Assembly: GCF_003386865.1 (NCBI RefSeq) | Contig: NZ_QTUA01000001.1 | Coordinates: 558,001-622,000 of the forward strand | Origin: Calidifontibacter indicus | Lineage (GTDB): Bacteria > Actinomycetota > Actinomycetes > Actinomycetales > Dermatophilaceae | Direction: 5' to 3' | DNA: 64,000 nt | Shown here: piece after piece, positions 34,740 to 43,898 of the stretch | Layout of the letters: every line of letters begins with the position of its first letter | Numbering within the stretch: position 1 is the first letter of the stretch | Program-made: the position numbers and the translations under genes | Notes under the pieces: generated by a model | The model's input: only the letters and a program-made list of their open reading frames with translations | What the model was told of the DNA's origin: nothing | Database searches by the model: none

Positions 34740-35156
34740 ATGCCCCGACTGCCCTTCCCCGACGAACTGCGCGAACTGCTGCGCAAGCCCAACCCCGCCG
34801 TCGTCGCCACGCTGCGCAGCGACGGGGCGCCGGTGTCGGTGGCCACCTGGTACCTGCTCGAGGACGACGACCGCATCCTGCTCAACATGGACCACACCCG
34901 GGTGCGCGTGAAGCACCTCGAGCGTGACCCGCGCATCAGCCTCACCGTGCTCGACGACAACTGGTACACCCACGTGTCGATGGTCGGCCGGATCGTCGAG
35001 CAGTTCGCCGACCCCGATCTCGTCGACATCGACCGGATCAGCAAGCACTACACCGGCGAGCAGTACGGCAATCGCACCAGCCCGCGGGTCTCCGCGATCA
35101 TGCAGGTCGACCGCTGGCACGGCTGGCGCGGCGGACGCGGCATCCCGGCCGAGTGA
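34740..35156 (+). CDS. PPOX-class F420-dependent oxidoreductase
   Basis: 138 residues, split-barrel FDOR-B type. Landmarks: PNPAVVATLRSDGAPVSVATWYLL, RILLNMDHTRVRVKHLERDPRISLTVLDD (the K/R patch that binds the F420 phosphate and tail), and RVSAIMQVDRWHGW at the end. Such proteins use coenzyme F420 (or FMN) to reduce varied substrates. A GAGAGGA site precedes the ATG at 34740. Stands alone between gene remnants; a perfect hairpin starts at its stop codon. Confidence 0.88.
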   Translation: MPRLPFPDELRELLRKPNPAVVATLRSDGAPVSVATWYLLEDDDRILLNMDHTRVRVKHLERDPRISLTVLDDNWYTHVSMVGRIVEQFADPDLVDIDRISKHYTGEQYGNRTSPRVSAIMQVDRWHGWRGGRGIPAE

Positions 35157-35190
35157 CCCGGCTCCGGTCGGCAGGCCGGAGCCGGGTCAC
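35153..35190 (+). terminator. Hairpin terminator overlapping the stop codon
   Basis: Perfect 15-bp arms GTGACCCGGCTCCGG and complement with an 8-nt loop; the left arm includes the TGA stop of the F420-type oxidoreductase gene. Confidence 0.8.
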
Positions 35191-35197
35191 AACCCCC

Positions 35198-35268
35198 GCA
35201 GACGCTGAACCTCCCGGCAGGCACTGCAGTTGCGGCGGCGACCTGAGCGAGCGCGGGTGCCGGCTTGC
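35198..35268. repeat. Degenerate family A palindrome
   Basis: Left half GCAGACGCTGAACCTCCCGG and centre CTGCAGTTGC match family A; the right half is altered. It runs directly into the family C element at 35267. Confidence 0.55.
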
Positions 35269-35366
35269 GCGGGAGTTGGGTGCGTGCGACGTAGTTGGTT
35301 GCGGACGGTGGAGCTCGAGCTCCACTTGTCGGAGCCAACTACAGCTTTCGCAACCAACTCGCGCGC
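35267..35366. repeat. Cruciform-like element, family C copy 1
   Basis: Imperfect outer arms GCGCGGGAGTTGGGTGCG... and ...CGCAACCAACTCGCGCGC, with a perfect 18-bp palindrome in the centre (GTGGAGCTC/GAGCTCCAC, 35308-35325). Related to 39233-39314 by its GTTGG/CCAAC arms. Confidence 0.75.
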
Positions 35367-35486
35367 ATCGAGGCGGACGGCGCGAGGGTCGTCACCGCAC
35401 CGGAGACCGAACCGTGGGGTGAGCGCTACTGCCAGTTCGCCGACCCCAACGGCATCGTCTGGCAACTGGTGCAGTGGATGAACTGA
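35358..35486 (+). pseudogene. C-terminal fragment of a VOC (glyoxalase-fold) protein
   Basis: Encodes ARIEADGARVVTAPETEPWG and ERYCQFADPNGIVWQLVQWMN before TGA at 35484. This is the closing beta-alpha-beta unit of vicinal-oxygen-chelate proteins (DPNGIVWQLVQ). The N-terminal part is missing; reading upstream enters the right arm of the palindrome at 35267-35366. Frame can be read further upstream but encodes only palindrome. The 403-base space 35157-35559 otherwise holds repeats and hairpins. Confidence 0.7.
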
Positions 35487-35503
35487 CGCCGCGAGCAACG
35501 ACG

Positions 35504-35532
35504 AAGGGCAGCCCGTCACGGGCTGCCCTTCG
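35504..35532. terminator. Bidirectional hairpin
   Basis: Perfect 13-bp stem GAAGGGCAGCCCG/CGGGCTGCCCTTC, loop TCA, between the VOC remnant and the convergent end of the indolepyruvate oxidoreductase gene. Confidence 0.8.
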
Positions 35533-35559
35533 GCTCGGAGCGGGTGTCGCGGTAAGGCC

Positions 35560-38500
35560 TCAGCCCTCCCGCAGCGACGCGAGGATATCCGCCCGGCGCT
35601 CGCGGTAGCGCGCCACGTTGTCGAGCTTGATCTGCTCGTAGCCGCGGATCATGTCGGGCAGCAGCGCGAGCTCGACGACCGCCGCTTCGGTGGCCGGGCT
35701 GAGCGTAGAAACCGCCTGCCGCACACCGTCCACATACTCGCCCACCAACTCCCGCTCCACCCGGCGCACCTTCGCCGCGCCGAACGGGTCGAGCTTCGTG
35801 CCGCGCAGCTTGCGCATCGTGCGGAGCGCGTGAAACGCCGGCCGGGTCGACGGACCGAACTTGATCTTCCGGGCCATGCCCATCGCCCGCAGCATCGGCG
35901 GGTGCAGCATCACCGACCAGGTCGCGTCGTCGCCGAACTCCGCGGTGACGGCCTGCTCCATCGCGGGATCGAGCACCAAGCGGGCCACCTCGTACTCGTC
36001 CTTGTACGCCATCAACTTGAACAGGTTGGCGGCAACCGCCTCGGCGACCGTCGAGGTGACGCCCGCCCGCTCGGCCTTGCCGCGCACCTCCTCGACCGTC
36101 TCCACATAACGCTGGGCGTACGCAACGTCCTGGTAGGCGATGAGCTCGTCGACGCGCCGCTCGACCAGTGCGCGCAGCGTCGCGCCACCGCGCACCTGAC
36201 CCGCGATCCCACGCGCCTGCTCGCTCGCGACGGGTTCGTCGAGCGGCGCCGCGGCCGACGCGAGCGCGGTGAGCGTCGCCTCCAGACCGGCGGGGTCGGC
36301 CACCACCTGACGTCCGCGGCGGAACGCCTGCAGGTTGCGCTCCACGGCCGCGCCGTTGAGCGTGATCGCCTCCTCGACGGCGTCCGGCGCGAGCGGCAAC
36401 GCGCCGGCCTGCACGGCCACGCCGACGAGCAGCACGTTGGCGTACTGGTCGTCGCCGAAGAGCGTCAGGCACAGGTCGCGGGCGTCGGTGCTCACCGTCT
36501 CGCGCGCCGCGCGGGCGATGACACCCACCGTCCGGTCTTGCGGCGGGAAGCCCACGTTGGTGTGCGTCACCATCTGCCCGGTCGGCACCTCGCTGGTCGA
36601 GAGCACGGCGATCGTGCGCTCGGGCGAGACGGTGGTGAGGTTGCTGTCGGACGCCGCGACCAACAGGTCACAGCCGAGGTAGAGGTCGCACTCGGCTTCG
36701 CCCACCTTGTTCGGACGGCGCTCGGGGGAGTAGGTGAAGATCAGGTCGGAGACCACCGCACCACCCTTCTGCGCAAGGCCGAGTTGGTCGAGGCCGCGCA
36801 CGTGCAACCCGTCGATGACACCCGCGGTCGCGATCACCTGGGCGGTCGTCACGATGCCGGTGCCGCCGACGCCGGTCATCCGCATGCCGAAGTGGTCGAC
36901 GCGCGTCTTGCGTTGCGGCGCAGGCAGATCGGTCGCTTCGAGCAGCGGCGGGGTCTTCGCGGCGCGCTTGGTGCCGGGCTCCACCATGACGAACGAGGGG
37001 CAGTCGCCCTGCACGCACGAGTAGTCGACATTGCACGACGCCTGGTGGATGCGGGTCTTGCGGCCGAACTCGGTCTCGACCGGCTGCACCGACAGACAGT
37101 TCGACTTCGCTCCGCAGTCGCCGCAGCCCTCGCAGACGCGCTCGTTGATGAGCACCCGCGTCGTCGGCGCCGCCACCTTGCCGCGCTTGCGTTTGCGGCG
37201 CAGCTCGGTGGCGCACTCCTGGTCGTGGATCAGCACCGTCACGCCCGGCACCGCGGCCAGTTCGTTCTGCGTCTCGATCAGGCGTGACCGGTCACGCACC
37301 TCGACCCCGGCGGGCAGTTTCACGCCGCGGTAGTCGTCGAGGTCCTCGGTGGTGATGACGATCTTGGCGGCACCCTCGGCGAGGAGTTCCTGCACGATCT
37401 CCGGCACCGACATGCCACCGACCGCCTGCTGGCCACCGGTCATCGCGACCGCACCGTTGTAGAGCAGCTTGTAGGTGATGTTGACGCCCGACGCGATCGC
37501 GGCGCGCACCGCGAGGCTGCCGGAGTGGGTGAACGTGCCGTCGCCGAGGTTCTGGAAGATGTGGTTCTCGCGCACGAACGGCGACAGGCCGGTCCACGCG
37601 GCGCCCTCGCCACCCATCTGGCACAGGCCCAACATCTGCCCGACACGATCGGCGTCCATGTACGAGGCGAGTGCGGAGCAGCCGATGCCGCCACCGACCA
37701 TCGACCCCTCGGGCACCTGCGTCGAGGTGTTGTGCGGGCAGCCGGAGCAGAAGTACGGCAGGCGGGGCAGCAGCGGCACCAACGGCAACGACGGCGGACG
37801 GCGGTGCTGGGTGGCCGGATCGACCTGCACGAGACCGGGACTCACCGCCTCGATCCGCGGCGAGATGGCCTTTGCGATGACCTCCGGCGGCAGGTCGCCG
37901 GTCGCACGCACCAACGCCTCGCCCGACGGCCCACGCTTGCCGTACACGGCGGGTGCCTCCGGCCGTCCGTAGAGCACGTCCTTGACCAACAGCTCGACGA
38001 ACGGGCGCTTCTCCTCGATCACGATGATCTCGTCGAGCCCCTCGGCGAACTCCTGCACGATGGTCGGTTCGAGCGGCGACACCATGCCGAGCTTGAGGAC
38101 GCGCACGCCCGAGTCGGGCGAATCGGCTTCGATACCAAGGCGACTCAGCGCTCGCAGCGTGTCGAGGTAGGTGGCGCCGTGGGCGACGAAACCGATGCGG
38201 GCCGAGCGGTCACCGACGATCTTGTTGAGGCCGTTCGCGCGGGCGTAGCGCAGGGCGAGCTCGGGACGCGCGTTCATCAGCGACTCCTCGAGCGCGGCGA
38301 GGTGCGGCTGCAGGAAGCTGGCCGAGACGGTGTGCCGGTAGGGCTTCCCGTCGATCGTGTTGTCGGGAATCACCGGGGTGACGGCGGTGGCGTCGAGATC
38401 GACCGTCATCGCGCCGTCCACCACATTCGTCGCCAACTTCAGGCCGGTCCACAACCCGCAGAATCGCGACAGCGCGATGCCGTGCCGCCCGAGCACCAGC

Positions 38501-39093
38501 ACGTCCTGCGCGTCGGACGGGCTGAGCACCGTCAACCCGACCTCGGCCATCGCCATCTCCGAACTGCTCGGCACCGTCGACGACTTCGCGGTCGAGTCGT
38601 CGCCGACCAGCGCGAGCACGCCGCCGGTCGGTGCCGCGCCGCCGAGATTGCCGTGCCGCATCGCGTCCGTCGACCGGTCGAGGCCAGGCGCCTTGCCGTA
38701 CCAGATGCCGACCACGCCGTCGCAGGTCTGCTCGCCGACCACCGACGACAGCTGCGAGCCCTGCACCGCGTTCGAGCCCAACTCCTCGTTGACCGCCGGC
38801 CGGAACACCACGCCGTGCTCGTCCATCAGCTTCTGGCGGCGGCCGATCTCGAGGTCGAGCCCGCCGAGCGGTGAACCTTCGTACCCCGAGATGAGGGTGC
38901 CGGTGCGTTTCCCCGCCTCGCGGTCGGCGCGCGCCTGGTCGAGGGGGAGGCGCACCAGGGCCTGCAGGCCGGAGAGGTAGACCAGGCCCGACCGCTTCTC
39001 GTAGCGATCGGTCAGCGAGACCTCACGCCGCGGCGGGCGCTCGGTCTGGTCACCGGGGCTGGCGGACTGCTGGTCGCGAGTGACGGTCGACAT
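35560..39093 (-). CDS. Indolepyruvate ferredoxin oxidoreductase, fused large form
   Basis: 1177 residues, alpha, beta and gamma parts in one chain. Order: pyrimidine-binding 2-oxoacid oxidoreductase domain (YLSGLQALVRLPLDQ, GYEGSPLGGLD), thiamine-diphosphate domain (FCSGCPHNTSTQVPEG, GDGTFTHSG), ferredoxin segment (CEGCGDCGAKSNC plus CNVDYSCVQGDCPSF), gamma domain (GVGGTGIVTTAQVI), then a long C-terminal domain of the DUF6537 type. It converts aryl pyruvates to aryl-acetyl-CoA in amino-acid breakdown, reducing ferredoxin. Such fused forms are usual in aerobic actinobacteria and proteobacteria. Start ATG at 39093 with AGGGG-type site. Single-gene unit. Confidence 0.93.
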   Translation of the reverse strand: MSTVTRDQQSASPGDQTERPPRREVSLTDRYEKRSGLVYLSGLQALVRLPLDQARADREAGKRTGTLISGYEGSPLGGLDLEIGRRQKLMDEHGVVFRPAVNEELGSNAVQGSQLSSVVGEQTCDGVVGIWYGKAPGLDRSTDAMRHGNLGGAAPTGGVLALVGDDSTAKSSTVPSSSEMAMAEVGLTVLSPSDAQDVLVLGRHGIALSRFCGLWTGLKLATNVVDGAMTVDLDATAVTPVIPDNTIDGKPYRHTVSASFLQPHLAALEESLMNARPELALRYARANGLNKIVGDRSARIGFVAHGATYLDTLRALSRLGIEADSPDSGVRVLKLGMVSPLEPTIVQEFAEGLDEIIVIEEKRPFVELLVKDVLYGRPEAPAVYGKRGPSGEALVRATGDLPPEVIAKAISPRIEAVSPGLVQVDPATQHRRPPSLPLVPLLPRLPYFCSGCPHNTSTQVPEGSMVGGGIGCSALASYMDADRVGQMLGLCQMGGEGAAWTGLSPFVRENHIFQNLGDGTFTHSGSLAVRAAIASGVNITYKLLYNGAVAMTGGQQAVGGMSVPEIVQELLAEGAAKIVITTEDLDDYRGVKLPAGVEVRDRSRLIETQNELAAVPGVTVLIHDQECATELRRKRKRGKVAAPTTRVLINERVCEGCGDCGAKSNCLSVQPVETEFGRKTRIHQASCNVDYSCVQGDCPSFVMVEPGTKRAAKTPPLLEATDLPAPQRKTRVDHFGMRMTGVGGTGIVTTAQVIATAGVIDGLHVRGLDQLGLAQKGGAVVSDLIFTYSPERRPNKVGEAECDLYLGCDLLVAASDSNLTTVSPERTIAVLSTSEVPTGQMVTHTNVGFPPQDRTVGVIARAARETVSTDARDLCLTLFGDDQYANVLLVGVAVQAGALPLAPDAVEEAITLNGAAVERNLQAFRRGRQVVADPAGLEATLTALASAAAPLDEPVASEQARGIAGQVRGGATLRALVERRVDELIAYQDVAYAQRYVETVEEVRGKAERAGVTSTVAEAVAANLFKLMAYKDEYEVARLVLDPAMEQAVTAEFGDDATWSVMLHPPMLRAMGMARKIKFGPSTRPAFHALRTMRKLRGTKLDPFGAAKVRRVERELVGEYVDGVRQAVSTLSPATEAAVVELALLPDMIRGYEQIKLDNVARYRERRADILASLREG

Positions 39094-39232
39094 GAGCTGA
39101 GTCTCACCCCTGGGCTTGTATCTGTCACGGGGGGACCGCTACTCGGGCGTAGTCGCCGTGGGGCAGGTCACATGAAGCGGAACAAACAATTCTGCAAGAC
39201 AGAACACTCGTCAGCCGGCCGGTGACGCCAGG

Positions 39233-39314
39233 GTTGGTGCGTCAGCGGGAGTTGGTTGCGCGGGCGGGAGGTGCTGCTCCCGCTGGGCCATCCAACTCCC
39301 GCTGACGCACCAAC
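39233..39314. repeat. Cruciform element, family C copy 2
   Basis: Perfect 23-bp outer arms (GTTGGTGCGTCAGCGGGAGT... at 39233-39255; complement at 39292-39314) enclose a second hairpin GCGGGAG/CTCCCGC. Lies between the start of the indolepyruvate oxidoreductase gene and the stop of the SDR gene, 21 bases beyond the latter. Confidence 0.9.
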
Positions 39315-39334
39315 TCCCGTTTTTGCCAGACGAA

Positions 39335-40078
39335 TTACCGCGGGGCCATGCGGATGGCGCCGTCCAGCCGGATGACCTCGCCGTTGAGCATGCGGTTCTC
39401 GATGATGTGCGTCGCGAGCGCGGCGTACTCGGACGGGTCGCCGAGGCGCGAGGGGAAGGGCACCTGCTCGCCGAGCGACTTCTGGGCTTCTTCGGGCAGC
39501 CCGGCCATCATCGGGGTCCAGAAGATGCCGGGGGCGATGGTCATGACGCGGATGCCGTCGCGGGCAAGTTCGCGGGCGATCGGGAGGGTCATACCGACGA
39601 CGCCGCCCTTGGAGGCGGAGTAGGCGGCCTGGCCGATCTGGCCGTCGTACGCGGCGACGGACGCGGTGTTGATGATGACGCCGCGCTCGCCGTCCTCACC
39701 GGGCTCGTTCTCCTTCATCGCGGCGGCCGCGAGCCGGATCATGTTGAAGGTGCCGCCGACGTTGACCTGCAGCACCTTCATGAACGAGTCGAGCGAGTGC
39801 GGGCCCTGCTTGCCGAGCACCTTCGCGGCGATCGCGATGCCGGCGCAGTTGACGACACCCGACAGCGGGGCGTCCTGGTCGCGGGCGACGTCGACGGCGT
39901 GCTGCACCTGCTGCTCGTCGGTGACGTCGGTGGCCACGAAGGTCGCGCCCTCGGGTGCCTCACCCTTGAGGTCGGCGACGACGACGGTGGCGCCGCGCTC
40001 GAGCAGGGCCTTGGTGGTGGCGCCGCCGAGGCCGGAGGCGCCGCCGGTGACGATGAACGTGCGGTTCTTGAATTCCAT
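39335..40078 (-). CDS. SDR family dehydrogenase, 3-hydroxyacyl-CoA dehydrogenase type 2-like
   Basis: 247 residues. NAD-binding [17 protein letters not shown], catalytic Ser-Tyr-Lys in [23 protein letters not shown], and [11 protein letters not shown]. The sequence resembles HSD17B10-type 3-hydroxyacyl-CoA dehydrogenases, which act on short branched or straight acyl-CoA. Followed on the same strand by nothing and preceded by a CoA-transferase family III gene, so the pair probably serves acyl-CoA catabolism. Confidence 0.88.
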   Translation of the reverse strand: MEFKNRTFIVTGGASGLGGATTKALLERGATVVVADLKGEAPEGATFVATDVTDEQQVQHAVDVARDQDAPLSGVVNCAGIAIAAKVLGKQGPHSLDSFMKVLQVNVGGTFNMIRLAAAAMKENEPGEDGERGVIINTASVAAYDGQIGQAAYSASKGGVVGMTLPIARELARDGIRVMTIAPGIFWTPMMAGLPEEAQKSLGEQVPFPSRLGDPSEYAALATHIIENRMLNGEVIRLDGAIRMAPR

Positions 40079-40112
40079 TGCTAACTGTCCCTTTTCGCTG
40101 AGGTTGTGGTGG

Positions 40113-40940
40113 TCAGGAAGGAGAGTGCGGGCTACGCCGGACGGCGACCAGCGGGATGTCGTGTTCGTTGCCGAACGCTTCCCAGTCGTCGCTGGTGCGG
40201 GTCTTGAAGGTCTCGGCCAGCCGGTCGTCGGGGGCGACGTGTTCGGCCAGGCGCGCGGCGAAGTGCGGCTCGAGCGCTCCCACGGCGACCCAGCCGTCGC
40301 TGGTCGGGTAGATGTTGTAGTTGGGCAGGATGCCGTTGAGGATCGCGCCCGGTCCGGTCAATCGCATTGCGCCGGAGGCCCATTGGGCGGCGTCCTCGAG
40401 CGCCACCTGGGCGGTCGCGGGCCGGCCGAGTTCGCGGGCGCGCAGCATCGCGAGGCAGGTGGAGGTGGCCCGCTCGGCGCCGAGCAGGTCGGCGATCGGC
40501 AGCGGCGGCATGGCCGGCGGCACGACGGTGCCGAACGCCGCCTGGTAGGTCAGGTCGTGTCCGGAGTGATCGGGGTGCGACGCCGAGCCGATGATCTCGA
40601 CGTAGGCGAGGCCGTGCTTCTCGGCGCTGGCCGGCAGGCCGAGTCGCTCGTTGGCCGACGGCCGGAACGACGTCAGCAGCAGGTCGGCCTCGGCGAGGAT
40701 CTCGTCGAGCCGGGCGCGGTCGGCCGCATCCTTGAGGTCGAGTTTCACGACCTCCTGACCGGCGGCCAGTTCGCCGTACCAGTCGGGCACCATCAGGCCG
40801 AGCGGGTCGCCGGCCGGCGGCTCGACCTTGATCACGCGCGCGCCGTACTCCACCAGCCGCGACGCGGCGAGCGGGCCGGGCAGGTTGACCGCGAGGGTCA
40901 CGACGGTCGTCCCGGTCAACGGTTTCGGTTGGTCGGTCAT
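40113..40940 (-). CDS. CaiB/BaiF CoA-transferase family III protein (short)
   Basis: 275 residues. N-terminal half is typical: [74 protein letters not shown]; then IADLLGAER and [19 protein letters not shown]. It ends after the HDIPLVAVR block, about 80-100 residues earlier than alpha-methylacyl-CoA racemases, so it is a short form. The catalytic Asp is expected near residue 160 (ADLLGAE region). Start ATG at 40940; divergent from the quinone oxidoreductase gene. Confidence 0.83.
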   Translation of the reverse strand: MTDQPKPLTGTTVVTLAVNLPGPLAASRLVEYGARVIKVEPPAGDPLGLMVPDWYGELAAGQEVVKLDLKDAADRARLDEILAEADLLLTSFRPSANERLGLPASAEKHGLAYVEIIGSASHPDHSGHDLTYQAAFGTVVPPAMPPLPIADLLGAERATSTCLAMLRARELGRPATAQVALEDAAQWASGAMRLTGPGAILNGILPNYNIYPTSDGWVAVGALEPHFAARLAEHVAPDDRLAETFKTRTSDDWEAFGNEHDIPLVAVRRSPHSPS

Positions 40941-41068
40941 GCGGATCTCCAGGTTGACGAGTGCTGGACCAGGTGTGGCGCGGGTCTCACCCGAACTGTA
41001 CAAACGTATCGTTGCCGTCAGCCGACGGACTCCGACCCGAGTTCACCTCCCCGAAGAGAGGCCTGCCC

Positions 41069-42019
41069 ATGCGCGCCATCCAGATCACCTCCCTCGACGG
41101 CCCCGACGCTGTCACGCTCGCCGACCTGCCCGACGCCGCGTCCGACTCCCAGGTCGTCATCGAGGTGAAGGCCGCCGGTGTCGCGTTTCCCGAGTTGCTG
41201 CAGACCCGCGGGCTCTACCAGATGAAGCCCGATCTGCCGTTCGTGCCGGGCGCCGAGGTGGCCGGCGTCGTGCGCAGTGCACCGGAGGGCAGTGGGTTCG
41301 CCGCGGGCGACCGCGTCGCCGCGCTGCCGATGTTGGGCGGCTTCGCCGAGGTGGTCACCGCCAGCCCCGACCTCACCTTCGAGCTGCCTGACTCGGTGAC
41401 CTTCGAGGAGGGTGCGTCGTTCATCTTCAACTACGGCACCGCCTACTTCGCACTGGTCGAGCGCGGCGGCCTGCGCGAGGGTGAGAGCGTGCTGGTGCAG
41501 GGCGCCGCGGGTGGTATCGGCACGGCGTCCATCCAGGTGGCGAAGGCGTTCGGTGCCGGACGCGTCGTCGCCGTCGTGTCGACGGATGAGAAGGGCGAGG
41601 TAGCGGTCGCCGCCGGCGCCGACGAGTACGTGCTCGCCGACGGGTTCAAGGACGCGGTCGGCAAGTCGATCGACATCGTCGTCGACCCGGTGGGTGGCGA
41701 CCGGTTCACCGACTCGCTGCGCACGCTCAAGGACGACGGCCGCCTCCTGGTCATCGGGTTCACCGCCGGCTCGATTCCCGAGGTGAAGGTGAATCGCCTG
41801 CTGCTCAACAACATTTCGGTCGTCGGCGTGGGCTGGGGTGCCTACGCGATGTCGCGCCCGGGGCACATCGGAACGGAATGGAACGCGATGGTGCCCCACT
41901 TGGAGAGCGGCGTGCTCAAGCCGATCGTCGGCGGCACATACCCGCTGGCCGAGGCCGCCGAGGCGCTGAAGTCGTTGGAGACCCGCAAGGTCACCGGCAA
42001 GGTCGTGCTGGTTCCCTGA
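41069..42019 (+). CDS. NADPH:quinone oxidoreductase family (MDR superfamily)
   Basis: 316 residues. GroES-like N-terminal domain (PDLPFVPGAEVAGVV) and NADPH-binding domain with GAAGGIGTASIQVAKAFGA; the C-terminus has YPLAEAAEALKSLETRKVTGKVVLV. No zinc ligands, so it is a quinone-reductase/enoyl-reductase-like member. AGAGAGG lies before the ATG at 41069. The 128 bases shared with the divergent CoA-transferase gene contain TGTACAAACGTATCG, possibly a promoter. Likely part of a small acyl-CoA degradation group. Confidence 0.87.
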   Translation: MRAIQITSLDGPDAVTLADLPDAASDSQVVIEVKAAGVAFPELLQTRGLYQMKPDLPFVPGAEVAGVVRSAPEGSGFAAGDRVAALPMLGGFAEVVTASPDLTFELPDSVTFEEGASFIFNYGTAYFALVERGGLREGESVLVQGAAGGIGTASIQVAKAFGAGRVVAVVSTDEKGEVAVAAGADEYVLADGFKDAVGKSIDIVVDPVGGDRFTDSLRTLKDDGRLLVIGFTAGSIPEVKVNRLLLNNISVVGVGWGAYAMSRPGHIGTEWNAMVPHLESGVLKPIVGGTYPLAEAAEALKSLETRKVTGKVVLVP

Positions 42020-42057
42020 GGAATTCGGCCGAACCGCTGGTCGCCTATCTCCAGTAG

Positions 42058-42477
42058 TTCGACAAGGCCTTCGGTCTCGGTTACGCCACCCCGGCGGCCC
42101 GGGCCTGGATCGACGGCGGCACCCCCGCCCAGGGCTTCATGAAGAACACCGAGGGCCCGTTCGCCGACTTCTTCAAGAACATCGCTGGCCCCTGGGCCGA
42201 CTGGCTGTTCATGATCGGCCTGGCCGGCATCGGCATCGCCGTCCTCGCCGGAGCCGGCCTGAAGATCGCCGCGTGGTCGGGCACCCTGCTGCTCGGTCTG
42301 ATGTACCTCGCGGAGTTCCCGATCGGTCAGGCGAACCACGGGTTCACCAACCCGATCACCGACAGTCACTGGATCGAGGCGATCTGCCTGCTCGTCCTCG
42401 CCTACACCTTCGCCGGCGACAAGCTCGGCCTGGGTAAGTGGTGGGGCCGGAAGGTCGGCAACGGTTTCCTGCGCTGA
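42058..42477 (+). pseudogene. DoxX-family membrane protein lacking its N-terminus
   Basis: Encodes FDKAFGLGYATPAARAWIDG, GTPAQGFMKNTEGPFADFF and three further membrane spans to TGA at 42475. The family normally has a first membrane span before FDKxFGLGY; here an in-frame TAG (42055-42057) stands immediately before FDK, and upstream is the region after the quinone oxidoreductase stop. A shorter protein could start at ATG 42139 (112 residues), but it would lack the first helix and the conserved loop. Best read as a 5'-truncated gene. Confidence 0.7.
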
Positions 42478-42489
42478 CCGCCTCCCCGA

Positions 42490-42560
42490 CGAACCCGTCC
42501 GCAGCCCGCGGGCGGGTTCGCCGGCGTCCGGGGTCGTGTCGGGTCGTGTCGGGTCGTGTC
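42490..42560. other. Hairpin and triple 10-bp repeat before ppk2
   Basis: CGAACCCG/CGGGTTCG hairpin at 42490-42520, then three perfect tandem copies of GGGTCGTGTC at 42531-42560. The hairpin may end the upstream transcript; the repeat lies about 50 bases before the ppk2 start and could affect its promoter. Confidence 0.55.
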
Positions 42561-42611
42561 GCGTCGGTTGATTCCTTCCCGGCCGGCCGCCCCGCCTGGC
42601 AGGATCGGACA

Positions 42612-43511
42612 ATGGCCAAGAAGACTGCGAACGGCACCGTCCGGATGGACAAGAAGCTCTACGAGGCCGAGCTCGAGCGATTGCAGACCGAGCTCGTCGC
42701 CATGCAGGAGTGGGTGAAGCAGACGGGCGCGCGTGTCGTGGTCGTCTTCGAGGGGCGCGACGCCGCCGGCAAGGGCTCGGCGATCAAGCGAATCACCGAA
42801 TATCTCAACCCGCGCGTTGCACGCGTGGCCGCGCTGCCGAAGCCCTCGGATCGACAGAAGACGCAGTGGTACTTCCAGCGCTACGTCGAACATCTCCCGG
42901 CCGCCGGCGAGATCGTCATCTTCGACCGGTCCTGGTACAACCGCGCCGGCGTCGAGCGGGTGATGGGGTTCTGCACCCAGGAGCAGTACGAGCGCTTCCT
43001 GGTGCAGGCGCCGATCTTCGAGCAGATGCTCATCGACGACGGCATCCTGCTGCGCAAGTACTGGTTCTCGGTGTCGGACGTCGAGCAGCAGGCGCGGTTC
43101 AAAGCGCGGTCCGAAGACCCGATGCGCCGGTGGAAGCTGTCGCCGATGGACCTTGAGTCGATCACCCGCTGGGAGGCCTACTCGCAGGCGAAGGACCACA
43201 TGTTCGCCGCCACCGACAAGCCCCAATCACCTTGGTACGTCGTCGAATCCGAGGACAAGCGGGCCTCGCGCATCAACGTCATCGCACACCTGCTGTCGAC
43301 CATTCCGTGGCACCCGGTGGAGTTGCCGACGCCCGACGTGCCCGAGCGCCCAGCGCCCGTTGGCTACACGCGTCCGCCGCGCACCTCGCAGACCTACGTG
43401 CCCGACCACGCCGCCGAGGTGACCAAAGCCGCGCAGGCAGCCAAGTCGGCGAAGGACGCCAAGGCAGCGAAGGACGCCCAGCCGGGGAAGGGCGGCAAGA
43501 AGAGGGACTGA
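42612..43511 (+). CDS. ppk2: Polyphosphate kinase 2
   Basis: 299 residues, class I PPK2. Walker A GRDAAGKGSAIKR, the Walker-B block IFDRSWYNRAGVERVMGF, and the lid segment with KYWFSVSDVEQQARFKAR and DPMRRWKLSPMD. It transfers phosphate between polyphosphate and nucleoside diphosphates, mainly GDP or ADP. The last 30 residues are a Lys/Ala/Asp-rich tail (KAAQAAKSAKDAKAAKDAQ) not needed for catalysis. Start ATG at 42612; CAGGAT lies six bases before, with no clear ribosome site. Confidence 0.93.
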   Translation: MAKKTANGTVRMDKKLYEAELERLQTELVAMQEWVKQTGARVVVVFEGRDAAGKGSAIKRITEYLNPRVARVAALPKPSDRQKTQWYFQRYVEHLPAAGEIVIFDRSWYNRAGVERVMGFCTQEQYERFLVQAPIFEQMLIDDGILLRKYWFSVSDVEQQARFKARSEDPMRRWKLSPMDLESITRWEAYSQAKDHMFAATDKPQSPWYVVESEDKRASRINVIAHLLSTIPWHPVELPTPDVPERPAPVGYTRPPRTSQTYVPDHAAEVTKAAQAAKSAKDAKAAKDAQPGKGGKKRD

Positions 43512-43513
43512 CC

Positions 43514-43846
43514 TCAGAGCCAGTCGTACTGGTGCTCCGGTCGCCCGGTCGCGCCGTACCGCAACGCCATTCGCGCCTTGCCGTCCTCGGCGAGTGCCGC
43601 CAGATAGCGCTGCGCGGTGGCCCGGGAGACGCCCACCTCGTCGGCGATCTCGGCGGCCGTGCGCGGTTCGGTCGACTGCTGCAACGCCTCGCGCACCAAC
43701 TTCGCGGTGACCGGCGACTGACCCTTCGGGGTCTGCGGACGGTCGCCCTCGTGGAGGGCGAAGAACGCGGTGTCGAGGCGGTGGCGCTGGTGATCCTCGT
43801 GCGAGTGGTCGTTCAGGTGCGTCGCCGGACGGCTTGACCGCGTCAC
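43514..43846 (-). CDS. Winged-helix transcription regulator (CitB/DpiA C-terminal type)
   Basis: 110 residues. The C-terminal half reads TPKGQSPVTAKLVREALQQS, RTAAEIADEVGVSRATAQRYLAALAEDG, LRYGATGRPEHQYDW, a helix-turn-helix plus wing like the output domain of citrate/malate two-component regulators, but without a receiver domain. Start taken as GTG at 43846 (CAGGGT lies seven bases upstream); the frame is open further into the divergent hydrolase gene. Two bases from the ppk2 stop, convergent. It may control the divergent metallo-hydrolase gene. Confidence 0.75.
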   Translation of the reverse strand: MTRSSRPATHLNDHSHEDHQRHRLDTAFFALHEGDRPQTPKGQSPVTAKLVREALQQSTEPRTAAEIADEVGVSRATAQRYLAALAEDGKARMALRYGATGRPEHQYDWL

Positions 43847-43898
43847 GGGCGCCACCCTGGCAGGCTGACCGAAGACCCACCGAGACGGAGGAAACGCC

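Noticed and set aside
35830-37287. Long plus-strand open frame opposite the indolepyruvate oxidoreductase
   Set aside because: Arg/His/Gly-rich composition with no motif; the minus-strand frame encodes a complete conserved enzyme. Typical high-GC antisense frame.
42531-42560. Plasmid-type iterons
   Set aside because: Only three 10-bp units, no rep gene, ordinary chromosomal neighbours.
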